From NCBI RefSeq assembly GCF_905475395.1, contig NC_058342.1, forward strand, positions 25,268,640 to 25,332,639: a stretch of 64,000 nucleotides of DNA, written 5' to 3'. Made by a program: the position numbers and the translations under genes. Source of the stretch: Chrysoperla carnea. Lineage: Eukaryota > Arthropoda > Insecta > Neuroptera > Chrysopidae. Every line of letters begins with the position of its first letter. The first letter of the stretch is position 1. Under the pieces are notes generated by a model. The model had not been told where the DNA came from and ran no database searches. It was given only the letters and a program-made list of their open reading frames with translations. This document shows positions 38,753 to 48,066 of the stretch, piece by piece.

Positions 38753-39064
38753 ATGGCTGATAATTCAAAACAAGAACTAGATTGGTTTATCGATATAAGC
38801 GTTAAAAACAAGTAAGTAATTAAATTTAAAAAAAGGTGTCTACACAAAAAAAATACATGATGACATTTTTAGTGTTTTTTGTTTTTTTATCTAAAATTTA
38901 GGGATAATCGAGTCATTCCATCAATTGTATTGGATGCAAGTGACATTGACGGCCGTAATGAATGTTTTCACGTCAGTTTACAAAAGTTTCATGAATTACG
39001 ATTTCAAGTTGCAACATTATTAAAAGAAATGCATAAAGTTGAGGAAAATATTCGTAATAAATAA
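38753..39064 (+). CDS. COMM-domain-only protein, COMMD5-like
   Basis: Two exons, 38753-38811 and 38902-39064, GT-AG, 73 aa. Residues 8-73 form a COMM domain: L-D-W-F-I-D-I-S, P-S-I-V-L-D-A-S-D-I-D-G-R, then FHELRFQVATLLKEMHKVEE. The last block fits my recollection of the COMMD5 tail (F-x-E-L-R-x-x-V-A-x-x-L-K-E-M-x-x-x-E) better than other COMMDs. COMMD proteins form the Commander complex with CCC/retriever subunits and act in endosomal recycling. The usual alpha-helical N-terminal domain is missing: stops precede the ATG and no upstream acceptor fits, so this is either a natural short form, like COMMD6, or a gene with upstream exons I could not find. It lies 88 bp before TRAPPC2 on the same strand. 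Confidence 0.75.
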
Positions 39065-39146
39065 GTTTTTTCTTGAAATATTTTGTCTTTTATTTTTGTA
39101 CATTCATCTTTAAATATATTTTTTTTTGTAAATTTTTGTGGAGATA

Positions 39147-39152
39147 AATAAA
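39147..39152 (+). terminator. AATAAA immediately before the TRAPPC2 start codon
   Basis: The only canonical poly(A) signal after the COMMD stop (39062-39064) is AATAAA at 39147-39152, directly touching the ATG of TRAPPC2 at 39153. If used, cleavage would fall inside the TRAPPC2 coding region, so the two transcripts would overlap or be linked. Confidence 0.4.
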
Positions 39153-40622
39153 ATGGGAAGTTATTATTTTGTAATTGTTAATCAAAATGATTCACCAATT
39201 TTTGAAACGGAATTTATTAACTTAAAAGAAGCTAAGGTAAGATTTTATAATTGTTTTTATTTTGTTTTGATCTACGTCAAAAATTTTATATCGAGTAAGT
39301 TGCAATAAAAACATATCGAGTAAATTTAAATTTGTGAAAAACTGATGTCAGTGTTTTCATTTTTGAAGATTTCAACACTTTAAAAGCGAAATTGTTTTTC
39401 GAATTTGGCATTTTGTCCTACTTTATGGGCGTAAGTCGAAAAAATACTGGTTCTCATAGTTAGAGTGCTGTCCATATGATTTACTGATGGTCATGATGGT
39501 CTGCTGAAACTTAATATGATAGTAGATAATGGCCCGAGTCGCCCTGGAAGGTTCCGCGAATTTCTACGTGGAATATTCGCCTTCAGGTGGGGGTTTGAAA
39601 AATTGTTACTAATTAATGGTTCTGGAAACTGTCTGCTTGTTTGATAATTCATTAGATGTGATTCTAAACAGTCATCTTGCAAAATTTGATCCCAGCAAGT
39701 GGTCCCAATCCGGAGTTATGTCGAAAAATCGACATTTTTTATTTTCTCGGCATAGCTCCGTATTGTAACCACTTGCTGAGCTCAAACTTTGCAGAATGGC
39801 TGTTAAGAATCACATCTTATTAATTATCATACAAGCAGACAATTTCTAGCACCATCACAAAGTGGCAGCTTTTTAAACTCCCCCTGGGGGAAATATTCGA
39901 CGAAGAAATTTGCGGATCCTTACAGGGCGACTTAGGAAATTACCTACTATCATATTAAAGGCTCGGCAGACAGTAACCATGACCATCAGTAAATCATATG
40001 GCCAGCTCTCTAACTATCATGATTATGATTTTATTGAGTACACTGAGTCAAACATTTTCCCCCGCCTTCCATAAAAATCTACTGACACGGAGTCGATTCC
40101 TGGATCAAACTGTTTTTCCGGTTTTATTGCCTCTATTAAGGAGAGCACGACGTACTGAGACCTATCAAAACGTTTAATGAGCGATTTCGTTCTTTGACCG
40201 TAACATATGTAGACCATTAACGGCTAAAATTGAACAATTAGAAATAAAAGAAATGTTTTTTCAATTAAAATAATTTTTATTGATTTCAGAAAGAGGACCA
40301 TCGTCATTTAAATCAATTCATTGCGCATGCTGCCTTAGATTTAGTGGATGAACATATGTGGAAGACAAATAGTATGTACCTGAAATCCGTGGATAAATTT
40401 AAACAATGGTTTGTCTCAGCATTTGTAACAGCAAGTCAAATGCGCTTCATAATGGTTCACGATACCCGAAACGAAGATGGTATTAAAAATTTCTTTCATG
40501 ATATCTACGAGGCATACATCAAATACACGCTAAATCCATTTTACACCGTTAATTCGAAAATTAAATCGTCCTTGTTTGAGAAACGTGCTTCGCTATATGG
40601 TAAAAAATATTTAGTCAGTTAA
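39153..40622 (+). CDS. TRAPPC2: TRAPPC2 (sedlin/Trs20), TRAPP complex subunit
   Basis: Two exons, 39153-39236 and 40290-40622, phase 0, 138 aa (human 140). The start [20 protein letters not shown] and the blocks [59 protein letters not shown] and GKKYL are diagnostic. Longin-type fold. Family role: a core subunit of TRAPP complexes that act in ER-to-Golgi tethering and as guanine-nucleotide exchange factors for Rab1-type GTPases. The single intron is about 1.05 kb and is half filled by a palindromic foldback element. The AATAAA touching the ATG and the 88-bp gap from the COMM gene leave little room for a separate promoter. Confidence 0.95.
39456..40017. mobile_element. Near-perfect foldback element (F1) in the TRAPPC2 intron
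   Basis: About 560 bp whose halves are inverted copies around a centre near 39735. The left arm atagttagagtgctgtccat...ttactgatggtcatgat...catctagaaa-type segments mirrors the right arm atcagtaaatcatatggcca...ctctctaactat. Both arms carry ttctacgtggaatattcg / cgaatatttcccc, caagcagacag and the core ccg-agttatgtcgaaaa/ctcggcatagctccg. A single arm is found at 49788-50060. No coding sequence. Confidence 0.85.
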
Positions 40623-41072
40623 AGTCCAATTTTAAACAACATCGATTAATGTTTAATTAAATTCAAGCGATTAAATTTTTGGTATTTTCTCACAATTTTT
40701 ATTTTGGTGAATAGAAAAAAAATTATTCAAATCGTTTGTTATTTTAATACAGAATGTGTCAAAAGAAATGTATGTACATTCTTTTTTTTGTGTGTGTCTG
40801 TAACTCTTATAATTATTATGATACAGAAAAATTTTTTAATTCACAATAATATCGAATAATAATAATAAAACATTGAATTCATTGAAAACAACGTATCACC
40901 CGAACACGACTACGAAGTTCAAAAATTTATTTTAATTACATTGTGATGCATATTTTTCGAATTATTAATGTGCGAAAATTTCTAAATATACTTCTAAATT
41001 ATTTTAACGTATTCGTAATATAGAAAATTATATACTCTAATTATCGACTCTAATAATTTCATAAAATAATTA
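40623..41072. other. TRAPPC2 3' flank with a partial Tc1/mariner-like end
   Basis: 40748-40850 (tacagaatgtgtcaaaagaa, ataattattatgatacagaa) matches the left end of the TA-flanked element at 25972. No right end follows. Otherwise nothing recognised. Confidence 0.45.
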
Positions 41073-41663
41073 TACCATGTATATGAAATATACATAGTAT
41101 ATTAAGTTTAGTCCCAAGTTTGTAACGCTTAAAAATATTGGTGATACGAAAAAAATTTTGGTTGAGGTGTTCATAGAATCACCTAATTAGTCCATTTCCG
41201 TATGTCTGTCTGCCTGTTTGTCGTCTGTCATCACGATTACTCAAAAACGAAAAGAGATATCAAGCTGAAATTTTTATAGCGTGCTGAGGACGTAAAAAGT
41301 GCGGTCGAGTTCGTAAATGAGCAACATAGGTCAATTGGGTCTTTCATCTTGTAAACCGTTAGAGATAGAACAAATGTTTAAATGTAAAAAATGTTCCTTA
41401 TAAAAAAATAAACAACTTTTGTTTGAAACATTTTCTTGTAAACATCACTGTTTACCCACGAAGGCGCTAATTAGGTGAAAATTTTGTAGTAGGTATTAAT
41501 ATGGGAATATCATTTATGTGTGTGGCTATTTAAGAGTGGAAATCTTTCTTTATTTACATAACGTCAAAAAACAAACGATTGCGTCATCAAAACTGTCTAT
41601 GCATGGTATTTCAACAATTAACTCAGTCAATTGTTTGTTTTCACTTGTTTTATTATTATTATT
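41073..41663 (-). repeat. R1 repeat, the most complete copy
   Basis: Minus orientation, both ends present: taccatgtatatgaaatata...agtatatt at the 3' end and caattgtttgttttcacttg at the 5' end. Internal modules: tttagtcccaagtttgtaac, cacctaattagtccatttcc, gagatatcaagctgaaattt, gaggacgtaaaaagtgcggt, catcttgtaaaccgttagag, acgaaggcgctaatta, gtctatgcatggtatttcaa. About 590 bp, no ORF. Confidence 0.85.
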
Positions 41664-42569
41664 TTATTATTAGACATTTTCCGACTGTAAAATTACATGT
41701 GTTCGATATATTTTGTTAATTATATAGTTCTTTATAAAGAAAAGATGGATGGAGAAAATTTGTTATATTATTTTAGTTAGTTTACAATTTGAAATTGTTA
41801 ATAAAATTATTATTCTAAAATATTTGTTATTATTTTTTCAAAACTACCAGGTGTATCGTATGATGCACAGCATACCTCCTTTTCAAGTTACAGGTTTGAA
41901 CGAAATAGAACAACTCTGGAAGCAGAATTTGATGAGATAACACCCGAAATCATCGTAGACTTAATTCTAAGTAATGGTAATCACTGGATGCGAGAGTGAA
42001 AAAAAAGGAAACAAAGGAAAACAGAGAGAAAATAAAGACTGGAGGGCTGTCATAGAGGCAGAGATTTATGTCCTTGTTTGAGCCCAGCACTCCGTGCGAA
42101 AACGCATTTCACATCCTTGCTAAAAAAAAAAAAATATTATTCTTTTTGTATACTTTATCAATCTTTTATATATAAATATATGCATGCAAAATTCTAACTT
42201 GAACTTAACTTCTACTTCTTCGAAGGTCGCTAACTCGCTTAACCTTCTCATACTATTATCATCCCCTTCAGCCCCGCTGTTTCCGAGAAAAAAATTTGTC
42301 AATTTCAAAACTTCAATTGCTTTTACCTAGAGAACGAGTAAAGATACAGGATCGAACTTTTACCTAAAATATTTATTTTTGAATTATCTTCAACTTTTCT
42401 TAATGTTACCATGGAAAATCAATAGTTTTTCCAAGAAATTCAAGAACCCGCCTTTTTTCCGGCGGACAGCTTCTGGTACGTTACTGCTACAAGATGAACT
42501 TCTTCAATGTCCTCCTCTGTATAAAAGTTATTTTTGATTTTTTTTAATCTTGTGACCCCCTCCGGAAAA
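41664..42569. other. Non-coding, nothing recognised
   Basis: Short ORFs only. No motif or repeat recognised apart from the flanking R1 copies. Confidence 0.4.
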
Positions 42570-42987
42570 AAATTCTAGAACCGCGTCTGTCTGTCAACAC
42601 GATAACTCGAAAACGAAAAATGATATCAACCTGAAATTTTTACAGCGTGCTCAGGACATAAAAAGAGTTCGTAAATGGGCAACATAGGTCAAATGGGTCT
42701 TGAGTCCGTAGGACCCAATTTGTAAACCGTTAGAGATAGAACAAAAATTTAAATGTAAAAAATGTTCCTTTTAAAAAAATAAACAACTTTTGTTTGAAAC
42801 ATTTTTTCGTAAACATCACTGTTTATCCGTGAGAGCGCAAATTGTATGTATTATATGTGAATATTGGTTATATATGTGTGACATGTATGTATGTGTAATG
42901 TGACAGAGTAATCAACACTGTCTATACATGGTATTTCAACAATTAAGTCAGTCAATTGTTTGTTTTTATTTGTATTATAATACATAT
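42570..42987 (-). repeat. R1 repeat, 5' two thirds
   Basis: Minus orientation, from gtctgtctgtcaacacgata to caattgtttgtttttatttg, with aatgatatcaacctgaaatt, gggcaacataggtcaaatgg, ttgtaaaccgttagagatag, cgtgagagcgcaaatt and acatggtatttcaacaatta. The 3' hairpin end is missing. Confidence 0.8.
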
Positions 42988-43549
42988 AGTTCGATTAAAA
43001 TAACTGATTTTTAAATGGGTTTATTCAGTGTTATAGTCCAGTTAAACATTCATTCAGTATATAGTCCAGTTAAAATAAAACATACACAAATTTTAGGTAA
43101 TTTTTTTGCCAAATGCCAACTTCCTTGATCAATTTTTGGTATTACATAAATACGTATTTCGATTACCAAGTAATCATCATCAGTATGAATTAGCTAATCG
43201 TAATTACTTTTATCGTGTATGTTACTCTTTGCTAATTTGGTGGCGGACTGCACATTGATATGGACGGACTACATATCACTAGTATGTAATATATTACTAA
43301 CCTAACTTACCTGTTCCCCTGAACAATGCGTTATCCAAGAACATTTAAGGAAAAAAAGCGCATATCTGGGCGAGGTCTAAATCAATTCTGAAAATTTTAG
43401 GAGTGACGGGTGCCTGATTATTTAAATAAATAAATGAGTGCAAAAGGAGGCATATTTAACATTGGTCTTATGGGAAAACGGTGGATGGATTATATGTTTT
43501 CATAGATATCTTTTTTTTCGTATACATTCATAACAAAATTCAAGTTATA
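42988..43549. other. Non-coding, nothing recognised
   Basis: A short local duplication (tatagtccagttaaa at about 43033 and 43063) and no gene. Confidence 0.4.
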
Positions 43550-43758
43550 ACAAAATTCATCATCAAAGTTGAAAATAAAAAGTTGTGGATGGATTCGTTT
43601 ACTTCGTTCTCATCCAAGCGACGACAGTGTGATCAATTCTGCACCCCCATTAATTATAATTGTTCACACTGCCGCTGCCTGAACTCGAACCCGCAACCTC
43701 TCAGTCAGTCGCCAAACGGTCAAAGACTAATGCCTTAGACCACTCGATCTCTGGGAAG
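43550..43758 (-). mobile_element. tRNA-derived SINE
   Basis: On the minus strand an RNA polymerase III A box, gatcgagtggtctaaggc (43749-43732), and a B box, ggttgcgggttcgagttc (43698-43681), are spaced as in a tRNA with a long variable arm (Leu/Ser type). A tRNA-unrelated body follows, with cagaattgatcacactgtcg and tcgcttggatgagaacgaag, also present in the element at 56.55 kb. The body trails into AT-rich sequence. Not a functional tRNA: the acceptor stem does not close. Confidence 0.8.
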
Positions 43759-43908
43759 TTAATAAACACTTTTCGATAGAAAATTTATGATAGGACTGTT
43801 TTAAAAATCAATAAAATTTCAATGAGTGAATATCGACCTTATACCGTCTCTTAGAACAAAGTGGGTGGGTTTTTGATAAAGAAAATAATTTATAAAACAA
43901 AAACATTT

Positions 43909-45588
43909 TTAATAAAATTTCATGTTTTTCATAATAATATGTGTGTGCGTTTCTTTATGTGATATCAAACCGCCATGCTGAGAAAATTGTTTATCGCAAA
44001 TATCACAAGAATGTAGTTTTTCTTCACTATGTGTTCTTTTATGTTTAATCAAATTAAATCTATGTATAAATTTTATACCACAATCATCACAAGAAAATCG
44101 TTTTTCTCCAACATGAATTTTTTTATGTTCATCTAAAGTTCTTTTCTTATTAAATTTTTTATCACACATATCACAAGCGTAAGCAACATGAATGATTTTA
44201 TGTTTAGCCAAATTATGTTTATATATAAATTTTTTATCGCAATTATCACAAGAAAATCGTTTTGCTCCAGTGTTAATTTTCTTATGCTTAGTTAAATGTA
44301 TTTTTTGATTAAATTTTCTATCACACATGTCATAAACGAAATATTTCTCTCTCGTGTGAATTAATTTATGTTTAATTAAATTGTTTTTTAAAGTAAAACT
44401 TTTATCACAAACTTCACAAGCAAAACTTATTTTCGAATGAGTTTTTTTGTGTAAAATTAAACTGGCTAGCCGTCCGAATTTTCGATCACACATATCACAA
44501 GCAAATATTTTTTTACCCGTGTGAATTAATTTATGTTGATTTAAAACGTGTTTTAAAGCAAATTTTTGGCCACAAACTTCACAAGCAAAACGTCTTTCTT
44601 TCAAATGAGTTTTTTTATGTAAAATTAAACTGCTTAACTGTGTACACTTTTTATCACAAATATCACAAGCATGAAGTTTGTCACCGATATGAAGTTTTCT
44701 ATGTTCGTTCAATTGACTTTTCTGTGTAAATTTTTTACCACAAGTCTCACAAAAGAGTGGTTTTTCTCCTGTGTGAGTTCTTTTATGATGTAGAATCATT
44801 TTGCTTTTAAGCGTAAATTTTCTATCACAAATATCACATGTGAACGAGCCCGAATTATGAATCTTTTGATGTTCGATTAAACTGTTTTGAAAAACGAATG
44901 TTTTGTCACAGATATCACATGAATATGGTTTTTTCCCAAAACCAATTCGTATTTTTTCAACTAAAACTGTTTCTTCAGGGATTTCTTCCTTTATTATCAA
45001 TTCCGTGTGTAATAACCGTTCATTTTTTATATTTTCATCTTTAATTGATAAGTTTGGGGTTAGTTTTTGTTCAATTTCTGCGTATTCTCCGGTGATTTCT
45101 TACTTTATTATCAATTCCGTGTGGAATAACTGTTCATTTTTTATATTTTCATTTTTAATTGATAAATTTGAGGTTAGTTTTTCTTCAGTTTTTGCGTATT
45201 CTTCTTTGATTGATTCGTCTAAAACAGTTTCTTCAGTGATTTTTTCCTTTATTATCCATTTTGAATGTAATATCTGTCTATTTCTTATATTTTCATCTTT
45301 AATTGATAACTGTGGGGTTGGTTTTTCTTCAGTTTCAATGTGTTCTTGGATTATTGATTCAACTAAAACAGTTTCTTCAGGGATTTCTTCCTTTATTGTC
45401 AATTCCGTATGCAATATCTGTTCAATCTGTATATTTTTATCTTTAATTGATAAGTTTGGAGTTAAGTTTTCTTCAGTTTCTGCGTATTTTTCTTTGATTG
45501 ATACAACATCTGTTAGATTTTTAGTTTCTTTAAATTCTTCTTTTATAAACACAGAATTATTTTCATCAGAAAAATAATGATTCGACAT
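43909..45588 (-). CDS. C2H2 zinc-finger gene, 12 fingers, broken by one in-frame stop
   Basis: The frame from ATG 45588 (MSNHYFSDENNS) runs to a TAA at 45102-45100, then continues in the same frame, with no further stop, to 43909: 162 codons, stop, 396 codons. The N-terminus is acidic and made of four tandem 37-48 aa repeats (L-S-I-K-D-E-N-I..., H-T-E-L-I-I-K-E-E-I-P-E-E). From about 44925 downward come 12 C2H2 fingers (SYDICDK-type wording C-D-I-C-D-K); the eighth has Tyr for its first Cys (YFVYDMCDRKF). Other repeats read AAGGAAGAA where this one reads AAGTAAGAA, so one G-to-T change explains the stop. Translation from the internal Met at 45000 could still give an intact 12-finger protein. 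The stop could be a fresh null allele, a sequence error, or part of a GTAAGA splice donor, though I found no good in-frame acceptor. Presumed nuclear DNA-binding protein, sister to the genes at 10.2 and 52.5 kb. Confidence 0.8.
44980..45440 (-). repeat. Intragenic tandem repeat coding the acidic N-terminus
   Basis: Units start at the conserved ttgattcgtctaaaacagtt-type phrase; 45211 and 45355 are 144 bp (48 codons) apart. The unit around 45102-44990 is shorter, 111 bp (37 codons), lacking the E-E-T-V-L-V-E-S-I piece. All units keep the frame and the I-K-x-E motifs, pointing to unequal crossover inside coding sequence with selection for frame. Confidence 0.75.
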
Positions 45589-46248
45589 TGTTATTTTTTT
45601 AAGTTTATTTAATTTTCTTAATTACCTGTTTCTAATTATTTAGGTGCCTGATTATTTTTATTTCGAATAATTTTTTTAAACTGAAACTGCAACTTATTGA
45701 AAATTTTACATGGATTTTTTATCAAATTGACATTTTGACAATGCCATTATAATGCTGAATTCACACCAGCAAAGGTACGACGTACGAGCGACAAAGCGTT
45801 CGATTTAAAATCAAAATTACACAACGAATACTTTCATAGTTTTTTTTTCTGATAAAAACTTATAGAGGGTAACAGCAATTTGTACTGTTATTATTACGGA
45901 AATAATTAATGGAAATCACTTTTAATAATATTTATTAAAAGTGAAGTGGATTGTATAAACTCTTTAGAGCGTACACTCCAAGCACATGCTGAGATTATTT
46001 GATTCTAAAGGTCAGATGACACTACAAACTATTATTTAAAAATTATACTTTTTAGTATGTTTCGATAATATGATTCGATCAAACAAGACTCCTGAATGAA
46101 CTAAATTTTCCAAGCCCTGGCAGACTAAAAATTTTTGTTCTATGGAGTTCCCAATGTATTTTTTATGTTTATTCATATTCCTTTTTTAGATTATTTCCGT
46201 TAAATTGTAATTTCAGTCTGAAAGATTTGAAAATATTAATAAAAAACA
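45589..46248. other. Upstream of the zinc-finger gene, nothing recognised
   Basis: No TATA box or exon that I would defend. A short stretch at 45765-45810 (aggtacgacgtacgagcgac) is richer in G+C than its surroundings. Confidence 0.4.
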
Positions 46249-46510
46249 AATTTTTAAAACAAACTTGTAACAATTTTTATTTAATAATATAATTATATAA
46301 ATTTATTCCATAAAGTTTTTAAATCAAACTTGTAACAATTATTATTTAACAATATAATTACATAAATTTATTCCATAAAGTTTTTAAATCAAACTTGTAA
46401 CAATTTTTATTTAACTATATAATTACATAAATTTATTCCATAAACTTTTTAAATCAAACTTGTAACAATTTTTATTTAACAATATAATTATATAAATTTA
46501 TTCCATAAAC
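46249..46510. repeat. 65-bp tandem repeat, four copies
   Basis: The phrase aaacttgtaacaattttta recurs at 46261, 46326, 46391 and 46456, exactly 65 bp apart. Each unit also holds aatataattayataaattta and ttccataaa. Few mismatches between copies, so recent. A single, diverged copy lies at the matching place behind the intact F-box gene (about 59580-59640). Confidence 0.9.
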
Positions 46511-46834
46511 ATTAAGATATTTTCTGATACGACGCACGTTAACGCATTAGATAATCATCTAACAAGAAATAAAGATTGAATTATGATACAGTTTTTGTTG
46601 ATCGATCGTTTAACGCATTAATGAGAGTCGTATCGGCTAATTATATTAATTAACAAACAATTTTGAGTAAGATTTCGATAACATCGAATATAAAATTAAA
46701 GGTAATACAGTTTTTTTTTTTATAACAAATTTTATAACCTATTTCGTTTATAACAAATTTTATTTTATTAACATTAAATTTTTATCAAAGTTGACTTTCG
46801 TAAATTCAGGAATTAACTGAGCAAAAATTTTATT

Positions 46835-47968
46835 TTAAAATAAATGAATATGTTCTAAATCCAGAACCGAAGTACAACTTGTCAAAACATTGACTTCTTG
46901 AATCGATAAACTATTATTTTTGTCTTTGAGAAAAGTTTTTGGAGCGCTAGCTTGTCCAATGATGTACTTAAAATTATCTAAATATTGCGTACAATCGTTA
47001 AAATAAGATTTCAGTATTTTATGTTGATCATTTTTTAAATTTACTAATCGTAAATGAACATAAAGTTTAACAGCGATTGTAACATGAAAATTACTAAATA
47101 TTGTTACATGAAAATTGAAATACACATATGCTTAAAGATTTCACAAGCTCTGGATTTGGAAAATGTTTTAATTTATTTGAATTTTTATCCATTTTTTTTA
47201 AATAAGTAATATTTATGGCCATTATTACGATAAGAAAATAAAATACTTTTATTTTTTTTTAGCAAATCATAAATAGTTTATCATAAATGTACAATTTGTT
47301 TGAATAATATCTAATTAAAGTTATACAAGCTCTTCTGACGAATATAATGGTTCAAAATGTAAATGAATTGAATCTCTTAATATGACAAGTTGTGGAAGAT
47401 GCATAAAATAATGGATGTATATTATTTTGCCATTATCTAAGTGTAGATATAAAAGTATGGCTGGATCGTTTATTTCTATCTTAAAAGTTATTGAATTATT
47501 CAATTGGGATTCTAGTGAATGAGTAAATATATACGAATTCACTGAATGGGTTGGATGGAAAAATGGTACAGCGTATACTCGAAGTGTTTTTAAATTTTTA
47601 TTATTAAATATCAATGCTAATAGTTCTGATTTACCACCAGTTGAGTTGAAAAAGTCACTTGTTGTGATCGCTAATTCCTTTAATGACTTTAGCGATCGTA
47701 GAAACGATAAAAATTCCATTGATGATCTCGAAACATCCAAATTCGATATCTCCAATTTTTCAACATCGTTTCTTTTGTCTAATGGAAAATTCTTCCAGAA
47801 TTCAGTAACAACATCCATGCAATATTCATCCACTATTAATGATTTAATCAGGTATTTATTATATAAAAATGGTTTTATCCAATCAAAAACCATACTGAAA
47901 TTTATGCGTGAGTGTAAATCCAAATTTTTTAGGATTTCTACATAAATTTCTGTAGGAAATTGATTCAT
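46835..47968 (-). pseudogene. F-box gene relic, decayed paralog of the 57.3-kb gene
   Basis: ATG at 47968 opens MNQFPTEIYVEILKNLDLHS, a clear F-box, followed by W-I-K-P-F-L-Y, FWKNFPLDKR and LEISNLDVSRSS, all shared with the gene at 57323. The frame diverges after about 150 codons and stops at 47321. Behind the stop the DNA again matches the paralog (cttatcgtaataatgg, ggataaaaattcaaa, gtgaaatctttaagcatat), then jumps across a deletion of about 200 codons to the C-terminus KSYFNDCTQYLDNFKYIIGQ ... SCTSVLDLEHIHLF ending at 46835. The tail is frame-shifted relative to the N-terminus. An F-box-only peptide might still be made, but the protein as a whole is dead. Confidence 0.85.
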
Positions 47969-48066
47969 TTTAATGAAATATGATATTTTTGATCTGTTTT
48001 CTTTTTTGAACAAATAAATATTTGACAAATACAATTACTTTTATTCAATTGTTTTAAATAAATTTA

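Noticed and set aside
43681-43758. tRNA-Leu or tRNA-Ser gene
   Set aside because: A and B boxes are good, but the acceptor stem does not pair, and the body continues into sequence shared with another locus, so it is a SINE.
45000-45100. Short intron hiding the stop in the 12-finger gene
   Set aside because: The donor AAA|GTAAGA is fair, but joining to the equivalent AAAG of the next repeat removes 112 nt and shifts the frame, and no polypyrimidine tract precedes other AGs.
44903-45577. 224-codon plus-strand ORF rich in Ser, Ile and Phe
   Set aside because: It is the antisense of the zinc-finger leader repeats. Its regular pattern simply mirrors the I-K-x-E repeat of the minus strand, and there is no family resemblance.
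46249-46510. CRISPR-like array
   Set aside because: The 65-bp units are contiguous with no unique spacers, and the DNA is eukaryotic.
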